Shown in pieces: positions 22,590 to 33,800 of a stretch of DNA of 64,000 nt (positions are counted from its first letter, which is position 1; each line of letters begins with the position of its first letter). Source of the DNA: Dipteris shenzhenensis. Its lineage: Eukaryota > Polypodiophyta > Polypodiopsida > Gleicheniales. The notes under the pieces are model-generated. The model was not told the origin of the DNA. It made no database searches and saw only the letters and a program-made list of their open reading frames with translations. The position numbers and the translations under genes were made by a program. Where the stretch lies: NCBI GenBank assembly GCA_047967505.1, contig CM106541.1. One strand, 5' to 3'.

Positions 22590-23020
22590 GTTTTGTCAGT
22601 CTTCTAATGTTTGTTGAATTGTTGCAGGATGTGTTCGAGCTTGATGAATTCTCATCTTGACGGGGTAATGTTCGCAGCACATTTGGACGAGATCATTCTT
22701 TGGCGCATTACCTTGGCAAAGTCGCAGAGCATATCATGGTCTTTCATGGCAAATTTTCTCCTCAAGGTCCTTCGGAGCTGTTAAAGTGCAAGGCATTGTC
22801 GCACGCTATCGGATACTCCAACATTACTTGGAATGCCTACAAAGTCATTTTGGTACACCACCTGGCTGCTATCAATGCCTTTGGATCGAACATTCATGGC
22901 AGGGCATTGACGGCAACGGCTATGTCTTTGGCAGCAGGAGAGGAGGATGTTAGTGTTGTTGTGGCTAGATTTATATCTAGGAATACACTCCTATTCTCGA
23001 TGTACTCAAAGTAGCCAAGA
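22590..23020 (+). other. Right flank of the gypsy array with open frames, unrecognised
   Basis: A T-rich stretch ending TTGTTGCAG (about 22627) looks like an intron acceptor. Two open frames follow: one beginning MCSSLMNSHLDGVMFAAHLD and ending near 22790, and one at 22700-23014 (104 codons: MAHYLGKVAEHIMVFHGKFS, later AINAFGSNIHGRALTATAMS). I recognise neither. This is the DNA a 27-bp piece of which is copied to the far left edge of the array. It could be an exon remnant of a host gene or older transposon. Confidence 0.35.
22745..22771 (+). repeat. Right copy of the 27-bp direct repeat
   Basis: Identical to 10149-10175; it lies 156 bp beyond the end of the right LTR. Confidence 0.85.
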
Positions 23021-23470
23021 AGAAAGATAGCCTATGAGGCCTTTTGTATATATAAACATATATTTAAATGGATATTTCAATGGATACATGACTACATGTC
23101 TTTATTATTTGTTTTAAGTTATCATTACTCGTCATGAATTCCATTGTATTTTGTTTAAGTCATTGATGATATATTTTCTCCATCATTTTAATTGTGTTAA
23201 TTTAATAAATTTCTAGCCAATTTAGTATCATTTTCACCAATTCTGCGTATCAAGAGTTTATTTTTGTTAAATCCTGAAGGAATTCCTTCAAGATTTGACA
23301 GAAATCAAAACTTAACTTAAAATGATCATTTACTGTAAGCATTGAAATGGAAAATATACAATAATGCGAGAGTGTAGATATATTTTATTTAAAAAAATCG
23401 ACCCTTGGGCCTTAGATACAAGATAGTGCCTTCAAGGGCAGGGGGTGGTCTAAGTCCTAAGAGTGGGCTG
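23021..23470. other. AT-rich spacer, nothing recognised
   Basis: No open frame of note. It separates the gypsy flank from the histone-like pseudogene. Confidence 0.5.
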
Positions 23471-23479
23471 CAAGAGAAT

Positions 23480-24031
23480 CTAGGGCTTCAAACTTGGGTC
23501 ACTCCATAGCCACTTCACCAGAGCCATGTCCTTGTCCATGACCATGATGCGTTTTGCATGGATGGCACACAAGTTGGCATCCTCAAACAGAGCGGTGGTC
23601 ACTTGCTCTACAGCCTCCTGAAGTGCCCCCATAGATCTTGTGCTAAATCACATGTCATTCTTATATCCCTGTGCGATCTCTCGTACCACACGTTGGAAGG
23701 GAGCATGCGGGATCAAGTTATCGGTGGTCTTCTGCATTTGCTTGATCTCCCTCAGGGCCCGCGCTCTTGGTTTTGCTCGGTACGACTTCCTGACTCTTGG
23801 TGGGGGCCTTATAGGTACCCGAACACCTTCGGATGGCCTCCTATCTACCTTGAACTTCTTCTGCTGCTCCTGTCTGCATTGGTCCTCCTCCGAGTCCTCC
23901 TCTCGCTGATGTTTGGAGCTTAGGCCTTCTTTGGGATGGGGCTTCATCAGAGTCTGCTTTACCCTCCTACCATGGGCTGTATCTCCGGGAGAGGGAAGAT
24001 GGTGCTCTTCCTGGCAGTCTGTTGATCCTCA
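23480..24031 (-). pseudogene. Divergent histone H3-like (possibly CENH3-like) pseudogene, intronless
   Basis: The minus strand encodes an H3 histone fold: [16 protein letters not shown], then [19 protein letters not shown], then GALQEAVEQ, then LFEDANLCAIHAKRIMVMDK. About 90 residues of tail precede it, beginning with the hallmark QTARKST (24002-24022). Canonical H3 has IRKLPF where this has IPHAPF, and ends LARRIRGERA where this ends LVKWLWSDPSLKP. Divergence of tail and C-terminus recalls centromeric H3, but loop 1 has canonical length, unlike many plant CENH3s. Lesions: in-frame TGA at an expected Arg just before FSTRS (about 23653), a frameshift in the tail near 23950-23965, and no clear start ATG. 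Lack of introns suggests a retrocopy. Stop codon at 23480-23482. Confidence 0.8.
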
Positions 24032-24070
24032 GGAAGCCTCTCTATATCTGGGAGGTAATCAAACACACTA

Positions 24071-24604
24071 AACCAGCCCGATGGTTGGAACATCATACAA
24101 TCGTGGTTGCTTCACCTCAATCACCAGTTATGTAATTATCTTGAACCAGCGTGGTTGAATAGACATTAGTTATTGACCAGCTCGGTGGTTGAAATTATTG
24201 TTTCTCTTAATACTTAAATTTGTTAAGTTTAATTTTCTTCTATTTGGGCCATATACTACTATTTCTAGACCGAGATGGCTTCGACTTATGGCTTGGACTT
24301 AATGTGATTGTCCTAAACTAGCCTGGTGCTGGTTCATGACAAACAACAAGCAGTTATCACTAACATAAATTATGAAATTCAGAAATGAAAAGCAATATAT
24401 TGTTATTTAATTCAGAAATGAAAAGCAATATACTTGTTATTGTCTAATATGTGAAGTTGAAACCATATGGCTAAACCAACCCAGTGGTTATTATTATGTC
24501 CTAAATATGTCTTAAACCAGCCCGGTGGTTGACTGTCCTGAACGTGTCCTAAACCAACCCAATGGTTCATTGTCCTAAACGTGTCCTAAACCAGCCCGAT
24601 GATT
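24071..24604 (+). repeat. Family A left array: AACCAGCCCGGTGGTT motif x8
   Basis: Copies at 24071, 24144, 24176, 24316, 24474, 24515, 24552 and 24589. The last four are often preceded by 'GTCCTAA' or 'TCTTAA'. Degenerate but clearly related; the half-site AACCA/TGGTT is the conserved part. Confidence 0.85.
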
Positions 24605-24719
24605 GAAATTGTGACTGTCCCAAATGAGCGCAGTTGTTGAAAATTATTTTGCTTCATTATATACTTTAATTAGACTGTGTTTTGCCTTCTTTTAGTAGTA
24701 GCAAAAAGAGGGCTTATTG

Positions 24720-27230
24720 TTCTCTTATTCCCGCATGTTGAGTCATCAGACGGAGTTGTATCTCAAGTTTATGGATCAGAATCCTAGATCAAAGTCCAGA
24801 CATTTCAATTGGGCAGATGAGCTTTGAGCATTGTAAGCCCTAGTACGTCAAGAAACTCAAAGATAGGAATGTTTGTTATTGCAAAACACACATAGACTTT
24901 GATTGGCCTGGTAAGCTATGAATGACTTGAGATCTGGTCATGTTGGAGCATTGCTCCATGGGGATTGATGCCCGTGCCTCCCCGATGATGATGAATGTGC
25001 AGTCTGTAGGCCACTTGGATCCTCATCGTGTTTTCTAAGGGAGGGCAAGCTTTGTAGCCTAAGGTCTTTGTGGGAGCCAGTGGTTTGTTCAGGGTTTGTC
25101 AAAAGGGAGACCGTGAGTGGAACCAGATTGAATGCATTTGTGGCACATGCAAGCATTACAGTTTAAAGCTGAAGAAGAAGACATTCAATGTCTATCCAAA
25201 TGAAATAAAGAAAGACAATCATGTTGCTTTAAAATGGATAAGTTTTAAAAATGTAAATGTTGAAGGATCCGATAAAAAGAGATGGCTACTGTCATATAAG
25301 AGCACTCAGCCAAGGGAGCTTATGGGTCACATGGTTCAATCCATCCCAAAATATGTGCTTCACAATTTCACGACCAACTCTACTGGTAGGATAAGCACAG
25401 TTCAGGACGTGCCTTGCCAATTTTCCCTGTGACACTATTGTCTCTATCATAGATTTTGCTGAAAATTATTCATTTCAAGAACAGGATGAGATACAAAGTG
25501 CCCACTCGTACAACAAGCAGATTACAATTCTTGTGCATATCATGTATTGTAACAGTCATTTTCTTGGTTCTTCCACGCCTGATGTCAATTTGCTTGCTGA
25601 CTCACAGTAGTCTAGGTCAGTGCTATGCACATACCATTTCTACATTTTAGATGATAGGAAACATGACACCTTATTTGTGTAGCATGCTTTTCTCTTGGGG
25701 AGTCAACTCCCTTTAGTAAGTCTAACACCCAAAAAAGTATTGAGTATGAGATGAATTTAACAATATGCCATGAGTAGAAATTATTCAAATTAATATGGTT
25801 GTGTTCTATACTAAAAGAGCTTCAAATATGTCTTTACATCTTGAAATTTGGGTAACACATGAAAAAGTAACATTAATTTGAAAGGAGATGCATTTTCATA
25901 TTTTAACATATTTTTGGTTTTAGCCCCCCTCATCCAAAAGACCTCCCCCCCCCCCCCCCGTTGGGCCTCACATATTATGAAAAATATGTTAAAATGTTAA
26001 AATCTTGCATATTTTTCAAGGTACATACCTTATATTTTGTGGGAGGGGGACCATGAAAATTTCATATTTTTCCCTTGCATATTTGAAAAATTTTAAGGAA
26101 ATCCATGCATATTATATATGGACCTTGTCCCCCCATACCCTAGATTTTAGATGAGGGTAGTAGCATATTACATATTGAGTTGGCATCCCAGGGCTTTTCT
26201 ACTACATTGGGAATGGCTGAAAAAGAAAAATCCCAATGCAAAAAATATAAAACAACATGGGGTGTGGTCAGATGGTGCTGCCTCTCAAATTACATTAGCC
26301 CATTGATTCTATTTCGTCTCAAGGTTCAAATCCCCGACTGCTCTAGACATGATGTGGAATTTCTTTGGGTCTAGCCATGGCAAGGGTGAACATGATGGAT
26401 GCGGTGATGTTATTAAGCAAGCTCTATTTAAACACCAAGTAGCATGCCTTCAAGAAAAACTCAATGATGCCCATGATGTTGTAACATGGCTTACAACCAA
26501 CCTCTCCATAGGTGCGCGTTCAACATATAGTAAACAAAGCCTTAAGAATAATGTAGTACACAGAGTGTTCCATGAAGTGAAAGTAGATGAAGTGCAAAGG
26601 AGAAGCTAGAACGATTGTAAGAAAATTAAAGGAGTTCATGGTCTACATAGCATATGGGGATTTTCAAACAACCAACTAATTAAAACAAGAAAACTTTCTT
26701 GTTTCTGCAATGCGTGCGTCATAAGGGATCATGACGATTGTGAGAACATTGTAGCTGTGAAGACGTGGGAGTGAGTTCAAGTTTTTCCTCTATGTTAAGA
26801 TGAAGTGATGAACAATGGAGAGACAAATGACTTGCCACAGTTTAGGGAGAGTTTTGATGACCTCACTGACTGTCTGGAAGACAGGGATAACTTTGCAATT
26901 GTCGCTGCATCTAGGGAGAATGAGGAATATGACCCATACTTTCTATTGTAGTGCACAAAACCTAAATACAAGGTTGAGGAAACATTTAAGGATAATTTAG
27001 GAACAACCTAGAAGAAGTGGGATGTAGTAGTCGAACCTTTTTGGTACTAAAAAACATTCAAGAGAGGCCACAATTATGAACTGCTACATAAGAGTCCACA
27101 AACATGTGTACTATCATCTGGTAAGAACTATTAAGTTCCAAATGCAACCTGTGCCACAACGAAAGAAGAACAAGAGTGTCTTCAAATTGGATTTAGACAC
27201 GCATGACCACATCTTGGGGTGTTTTGGAGC
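24720..27230 (+). pseudogene. Transposase-like protein of family A, many breaks
   Basis: Frames joined across several stops and shifts read as one protein. An N-terminal segment contains VKRLKDRNVCYCKTHIDFDW (about 24837-24905, by frame). A Cys-rich part follows with CICGTCKHYSLKLKKKTFNV (about 25130). Then LMGHMVQSIPKYVLHNFTTN, TIVSIIDFAENYSFQEQDEI (about 25436), ITILVHI, YILDDRKHDTLFV, VWSDGAASQ (about 26263) and MWNFFGSSHGKGEHDGCG (26352). A C-terminal part has DDLTDCLEDRDNFAIVAASR and EPFWY. The Asp-rich blocks (DFAENY, WSDGAASQ, HGKGEHDG) resemble a DDE/D-type nuclease. I remember relatives in moss and fern genomes and some invertebrates, but cannot name the superfamily. Clearly non-functional here. 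Confidence 0.7.
25945..25959 (+). repeat. C15 homopolymer inside family A
   Basis: Fifteen uninterrupted C in the decayed part of the element between two coding blocks. The surrounding 25.7-26.16 kb is non-coding AT-rich DNA and may be a secondary insertion. Confidence 0.8.
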
Positions 27231-27356
27231 AGTGGATAAGGACGACTGAGATAGTACTAAGAAAATGTAGTCTCATTGCAAAGAAATAATATTCCACTTG
27301 TCCTAGAAAATGGAAAATGTATTTGAGACTATGCTTCTTTTTAGTATATCCCAAAC

Positions 27357-27560
27357 AACCACCGTGCTGGTTTTATTAAATTATTTTTGTAAATCCCAAA
27401 CAGTAAATCCCATGCTTGTTTTTAGTATATCTTAACAACCACCACATTGGTTTCCCATAACGAATCCACACATCCACAAATCCATTCATCTTGTAAGAGT
27501 AGAAGCAAACCACTGCACTGGTGGCTATTAATATCCTAGTGCAGCCAACCACCATGTTGA
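27357..27560 (-). repeat. Family A right array: motif x4, opposite orientation
   Basis: Copies at 27357-27372, 27437-27452, 27508-27523 and about 27547 (degenerate). Read on the minus strand they match the left array. Confidence 0.8.
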
Positions 27561-27565
27561 CAATC

Positions 27566-28440
27566 ACTTATCCTGCACAATTACTATGCTATCCCAGAGA
27601 AAGTCCATGTCCAAGAAATGTCTGCAAGATTTTTACTTTTTTTAAATACAACATTTTGTGGCTCAAAGAAATTCCAAGCTCCCAACTATCTTATCAACCT
27701 CTCTATAGCAAGCATCTCCCAGCTCTTTAGGCCAGTTTGATGCACAATGGCAAATTAACTCCTCCTTTTGCTGGGGGTCCTCTTCATCCTGGTCTTTGCT
27801 CTCTATACATTTTTTCGCCTCCATCATGTCCCGTCAAAAGAAAAAGGAGTAGGAAAAATAATAGCCAAGAAAATTAATATTCACCATCTGTGCTATAGTG
27901 GGTTTCAGCGGTGGTGACTCATGTGTTGTGGGGTAGTTAAAGATATGCCAACGGAGTCTCCACTCCCGACTACTCCTTGTGGGAGCAATGCATAGCATGA
28001 GCCATCCGCAAGTGTCACTCAAGCGGCCTCTGGATTGTTACAATGTGGTTTCACAGGAGGAAGAGGAAAGAGGAAGAGGGGAGGGGAGAGAGAGAAGGAG
28101 GAAGGGAAGAAGGAGAAGGGAGTGAAGGGGGATAGAGTGACAACCACAAAGGCACTACAATGGAAACAATGGAACACCCAACCATTTGGTCTTTTATACA
28201 TGTCACCTTTTGAAGGGAGGGCCAACTCTTTTCCTTTTTAGCACTCTCCCTCACCTTTCAACCATGGGCTCTTAGGCTCATAGGGCACCAAGGCATACTG
28301 CTATTCTTACCGACTCTCCTTACTAGCGAAAATAGCGCTTGTGTTAACCATATTAAAGTGCTTGGGGCAAACTTGGAATTAGGAGGTGGCCTTAACCAAT
28401 TCCCAAGTAGCACTTGTGTTAGCTCGCCACTCCTAGGCTC
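27566..28440. other. Spacer with a GA-rich patch
   Basis: No recognised gene. 28052-28135 is purine-rich (AGGAAGAGG repeats) and gives composition-driven open frames. Confidence 0.5.
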
Positions 28441-28446
28441 AGGTGA

Positions 28447-28960
28447 TTTGGGGCTCAAACTCCCTGAGCACCCTCACACCTTCACCTATTTGGGGTTCGA
28501 ACCTCATAGACTAGGCTCAAAACCTAGAGTGATGAGGCTCGAATTCCGCGAGACACCCCACGGCAATCCTGAATGTTGCTGTTGAGAAGCCTTTTCTTTG
28601 GAATATTTTGGGGACAAACTCCTTGAGTTTGAGCTGTATTGCTTCTGTGGCTATCTTTGTGGGCATCACTATTTCCTGTGGATGTGGAGCTGAAAATGCA
28701 AGGCGTATGCACTCTTTGCGGCCCAGAATTGTGCATCTCCTTGTTCCTCGTATGCATCTCCTTGTTCCGAGCGGTGGTAGCTGGGACATATAACCTGTGC
28801 CTGGGATCCTTGAATCCTTGGACTTTGGAGCGGGTCTTTGGGTATTTGGGGATCAAACTCCCTGAGTTTGAGCTATACTCCTTCCATGTGCACATTGCTT
28901 GTAATCATTGACATTGCTTGTATTTGGGTATCAAACTCCCTTGAGCTTGTCCTGTTGAAG
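28447..28960 (+). repeat. Cluster of palindromic motif CAAACTCCCTGAGTTTG
   Basis: The block TTTGGGGATCAAACTCCCTG continuing AGTTTGAGCT recurs near 28447 (degenerate), 28606, 28846 and 28922. Within it CAAACTC and GAGTTTG form an inverted repeat around two or three bases. A fifth diverged trace (TTTGGGGTTCGAACCTC) lies at 28490. The layout resembles the other motif clusters of this window, but I found no second array defining an element. Confidence 0.65.
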
Positions 28961-29239
28961 TAGATTATTCACCTTGGTCACCTTTACTCACTGATTACCC
29001 TGCATTTGGCGGCTGTACTCTATGGATGCTAACATGCCCCCTTTTCTATTGTTGATCCATCGTCGAGTCAGCTGCACTAGATGAGGTTGGTGGTGAGGAC
29101 TGACTGCAGGATGGTGTAGCAGTCCAACTACCTTGACATGAGGTGAGCAAGGTACGAGCAGTACTTCCAAAAATGGATGGCATGCATATCCTCATAAGTG
29201 CGAAGGTGATGCCCATGGAGACGCGGAGGTAGAGGTGGA

Positions 29240-30640
29240 GGTCCTAGAACTGAGTTGGACCAACGTCGTGGTTGAAGACAATCTGGTTGGTCAGATTGTG
29301 GATGCAACCATTGATGGGGCGACTGTGGGCAGGAAGGTCATGGAGGAGTAAGAGGATGAGGCAGTTGAAGTGGACGGCGATGACACCGACTGGATCTGGC
29401 ATTGAGCCGTAGGTGTCATTGAATGACTGGAGGTGGAAGCAGAAACCCTCCTGCGTCATTTCTTTGGGAAAGTTGTACTTAGGAAAATTCTACAACACAT
29501 TGGGGTCCTATTATTGGAGAGCTCGAAAGGCAGCCCAAGTTCAACGTCGTTCCATGGGCATGTAGAGTGAGTGGACTCAATGATCGATGGGCGTGTTGCG
29601 GTAGTAGCACCAAAATTTCTCTGGCTTAAAAAATGGGAGCCACCAACTTGGTTATAGACTGCCGCCATCTGCATCGATCGCGGGGATGGGGGCATTGGGG
29701 GCGAGGCTGTATCCTCCTCTTGTGCACTTGGGATGCGTGCCGCGCTAGTCGTCGAAAGATTACGCTATGAACTGTGTGAGAGGACGTACCTCAAGAATTT
29801 CGTAGAGGTGGAGGTTGGAGCCCTCAAGGTGGCGCTTCCAATGGTGCATTAGCGCACTATTCGGTAGCTCTTGGAAGGACTACAAGTCAAGATGCCAGTG
29901 AACATCTTTAGGGGGGAGACTTTGGCAGGGATGCGAGGGAGAGGAGGTTAAGCAGCTTGTTGGGTGGGTTGGGCAGGATATAGGGGAGGCAGTAATGGAA
30001 TATCTACAGGGGAGCGGTGGTATGAAAGAGGGTGAATGCATTTTGTCCCTCGTCCTCGGTTATTTCCTCAGGGTATGCTACGTGAATTGTTTCAAAATTT
30101 CTCACCAAGGACTCAAGTAAGTCTTGGAGAGCTTGTAGCATCCTATTAAAGAGTATTATTATTACGAGGGGTTGGTAGGTGGTAGAGTGATAGGCCATAA
30201 GGTGTTCTTGAGCTTGGACTACTGAGGCTCGGCCGTAAGTCTGCATCCAATTTATGTTTGCATGCAGACTTTCGGGAGTGCAAACCCAGGGTGTGAGTTC
30301 CTTGGGCTTTGCAAGTTGCATCACTTCATCATCCGCAGGATAATTAAGGGACTCAGTGATGATGCGGCACCAGGCTTGAAAATTAAGAAGAATGGGATGG
30401 GCGGATACGGTTTAGAGATCGAAGGGGCAGAGAAGAGATAGGGAAGTGGGTTGAAGGTCAAGAGAGAAATAGGACATGGCTAAGATGGAGCGGCAGTGGT
30501 CGGGATTACGACGGAGAATGGTTTGGAGGGCGTTAGGCGGTAGTGGAGTAGTGAGGTCTAGGTGGAAGATAAGCCTTTTGTGTGTGGAGTGCATCGAAGT
30601 GCATTTGCAGGGTTTGGGCGATGGTGCGTGGTGCAAGTGT
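29240..30640 (-). pseudogene. Long minus-strand coding-like tract, unrecognised
   Basis: The minus strand is coding-like across ~1.4 kb in several short frames: 30412-30636, 30004-30324 (106 codons: PKELTPWVCTPESLHANINW), 29456-29695 and 29244-29459 (GSMPDPVGVIAVHFNCLILL). Base composition is GC-richer than the neighbours, and the frames abut with single-base shifts or stops, as expected of one decayed gene. No domain is recognised; no motif of reverse transcriptase, integrase or the family A protein is visible. Confidence 0.4.
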
Positions 30641-30889
30641 GTAGGTGGCTAGTTGAGTTCATGTTATTTGAAATAAGTTTCCAACCTACATCACTGTAAA
30701 TGAAGACATGATTTATCACATAAAAGACATATTGAAAGTTTTGTGATTGTAGAATCATCCTACAAAGTGTACTGCCACAATTATCAACAAGTAGAGAAAC
30801 AAACCAAAAATTTACACAAAGAGAAATGCAAAAGGCTCCAAAAACTAAACATCAAGGCATGCGGGACAATGCCTGGAATATCTCTTTTT

Positions 30890-33800
30890 TACTCAAAGTG
30901 GCTTGGTGAACAAACATATTATTTCTGCTATCCAATCCAAGGTATGAAAGGAAGATGTAATAAATATGTTTGCATGGAATATAGGCATCCAATTTGCATG
31001 ATCGTCCAATGAAGTCTTCACAAATGCAAGAAGGAAATGGAGAAATGTCAACCTTCTATTCAATACCTTTTTGCATTGATCCTTATATAGAAACAATGAA
31101 CTTAGCATGCTTCATGGCCTTCACGATTGTTGCATCCGTAACAATGCATTTCATGACCAATGACCTCTGAATTCTATTTTCCATTTCTTTGGAGATTTTG
31201 TTTCGCCATCTGATTACTTTGCCATCTCGACGCCGAGGTCGATCTTCATGCAATGCTATTGTTTCATCATGGGCTTGAATTGGTGAAGCAAAACTTGCAC
31301 CCACCATTGGAGTTGATACTCCTAATATGACAAACCCTGAGCTTGTCAACATGGCAATCTCTGCACTTGTCAAGGATGTTCGTGATTGAACCTTCCACCT
31401 TCCTGGTGATGGTCTTGGAATACTTGTATCACATGTGGGTTACATCATTTCCACAAAACCAAATCATTTGGGAGCGCACTCCAATTGGTGTTTGAATCCT
31501 CCCAAAGAATGATGGTGCAACGACTTCACGTCAATTTTCACAATCCTTTATATTGACAAGCTTGTTACATTTTCCTCCTTGTCCAAGCCAAGCCTAGCAA
31601 CAAACTTGGCTTGTTACACGAACTCCTCGCAATGTCCAATTTGCATCATGCACTACATATTCTTGCACACTCTTGGAATCATCATCCTCAAAACTCTCTT
31701 TTGCAAATTTAGTACTAGATTTGGGAGACATGGAGTATCTTTTCTTAGTTGCATAACTGTACTCAGGGTGGTGACTATCATCCTCACATATATTTGAAGG
31801 CATTGATATGGCCTTTTCCTTCGCACAGTCTTGTCATCTCCATCATTAAAACATACTTCAGATACAACACCGATTACCTTTGCAACATTACTTGTTAGAT
31901 CAACAACTGTTTTGGCACTAATGTCAATCTGAGATTTTGAAGATCTTTTTTTTAGAGGTCTCAAGACTTGGCCCACTTCTGATGAACTGGCCCTTCAAAA
32001 AAGATGTGTATCTAGAACTTTGTAGAATTGCATTTGAGAGGTCACTGATCGAGGCATTGTAGAGACCAACATATTTGACATGGTTCAATCCAGACCTCCA
32101 ACTACCATGAATAGACTGTGCTAGATTTGTTCGAGGTATCAAGTACTTCTCATTATCTAACATACTCTACAAACCAAGCATTGTAGAGATATTGTAATGG
32201 CAAAATTACATTATTAACATGATAAAAGAAAAATCAAGAGAAATACAAAACCAACCTCTATAATGTAGTGGCCACAATGGGAAATCCTAGCATGCCACCA
32301 TGCAAACCAACTTTCAAGCCGTGGCAAGTTTGAATCACTTGCATGGCCTACATTCCACCATGCCCTTAGGCTTCTCATTTTAACTTCTGCAGCTTGCTCT
32401 ATAGAGGCATCCTTCCAACATCTACATCGGATTTTAAATTCCTCTTGGTTGCCAACTTTTATACATGCCTTTGCATGGGAATGAAGACTTTGCTCCCAAT
32501 GGAAAAGGCAAGACCACTCTTCCCCTTCCATTAGTCAGGGCCACCATTGAAAGTGGCACATACAGCTCTCCAATTGGCTTGGGCCTCAACTGCCACCATG
32601 AACCCTTTGAATTCAGCATGGTCAAACCCTACTGAAACCATTACTTTGTTGAGAGTATCCCAAAATAGAATTTTTTAGTCAATATCTTCCACATTGAAGT
32701 CACAAGTTGCAATTGTTTGCAACTCTTGGATAAAAGGATTATACACATGGCAAGCCATGGTAGTCGAAATCTTTCATTCGCATCACAAAATCAAACAACA
32801 CCCAACAATGACCCAGTTCTCCCCCTGGTCTCATTTTATTTACCAAGTCAACCCCTGAACCAGAACCTTGGGTAGACATTTTAAATACATGACACCTACT
32901 GAATGAACTATGTTGCAATTGTCTAGGAAACACTACACTTTGGAAATAATTATATCTACAATGTCTTTTCAAGTATAAAATTCCATCTAGCCCATTTGAC
33001 ACAAGTCGAGAGTCACGTCGACCCTCCTCAATCCATCTTGATAATCTATACACATACAAAAAGTTGGTAAATATTCATTGTCAATAACATAATTTAATAA
33101 ACCAATGCAATAACAAATATTATGATAATTACCTTTTTTTGTCGAGCAAAAGTTCCCATTGTTTTAGCAAATCTTGTAGCTCAACATCCGACATCTTAAT
33201 CCCATCTTGCACTTTTTTAGACAATAAAGTTTATATAATAATGTCTTGGACAATTATATTTTGTATCCCTTTAGGGCATATAGCACCACCAGCCCTCCCC
33301 ATTTTAAAAACTTTGGTTTTAATGGAATCCTTTGTTCTCATAGTCAAACTGTCTCCAACGGGATGATTATGATGGCCATGGTGTTATGACTGCACAAGTA
33401 AGATTCACACCATCTCTACATTTTGCCATGCAAAGTAATATTTCACAGTAACATCTCTCCAAGCAAATTGGTGGACGACCACAATGTATACATGATAAGG
33501 AGCCATATGATTCAATTGACACATTTGTTGGGGCTACTCTAATCAATCTCCCATCCCATTGTGTCTCATTCTCTATCCCAATTATTTTTTTATAACCACA
33601 AGTTGCATTTATACAATAGAGGTGACCTCTCGGTGACCTCCACATTCCTTTCTATGAACCACACGAGGAAATACTATATTCATTGTAATAGGATCACTCC
33701 AAACATGACCATCAAATTTTGACTTCGTATCTTTTGTGCAATGTTTCACTAAAGTAGTTGGTAACTCAAAGAAAACATCGCCATCATAAGTAGAAGGCAA

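Larger units (their letters stand above)
10149..22771 (+). mobile_element. Young Ty3/gypsy array: partial int - LTR - int - LTR
   Basis: Two nearly identical gypsy internal regions lie in the same orientation and share the LTR at 15290-15732; a second LTR closes the array at 22589. The left copy begins abruptly in gag, so the array lacks a 5' LTR. The two LTRs differ by a 12-bp indel and about two substitutions over roughly 430 bp, and the internal regions differ by only a few bases per kb, so the structure is young. LTR-LTR recombination plus 5' loss is the simplest origin. The array is GC-richer than its surroundings. A 27-bp segment is shared between the left edge (10149-10175) and the right flank (22745-22771). 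Confidence 0.9.
24060..27565 (+). mobile_element. Decayed DNA transposon with palindromic subterminal arrays (family A)
   Basis: A broken transposase-like reading frame (24.72-27.2 kb) is bracketed by arrays of a 16-bp palindrome, AACCA-N6-TGGTT: eight copies at 24071-24604 and four at 27357-27560. The left copies mostly read AACCAGCCCGGTGGTT and the right ones its reverse complement (AACCACCGTGCTGGTT), so the arrays face each other as subterminal repeats do in CACTA-, hAT- or Mutator-type elements. I could not fix the exact termini or a target duplication, so the ends given are those of the arrays. Confidence 0.7.

Noticed and set aside
10149-22771. 27-bp repeat as a target-site duplication of the gypsy array
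   Set aside because: LTR integrases give about 5 bp, the right copy is 156 bp beyond the LTR end, and the left end of the element is truncated.
26262-26350. tRNA- or SINE-like A and B boxes (TGGTCAGATGG ... GGTTCAAATCC)
   Set aside because: The same bases read as the conserved protein block VWSDGAASQ...MWNFFGSSHGKG of the family A transposase; no tRNA fold could be drawn.
28485-28510. B-box-like GGTTCGAACC
   Set aside because: No A box or cloverleaf upstream; it falls in the TTTGGGG motif cluster.
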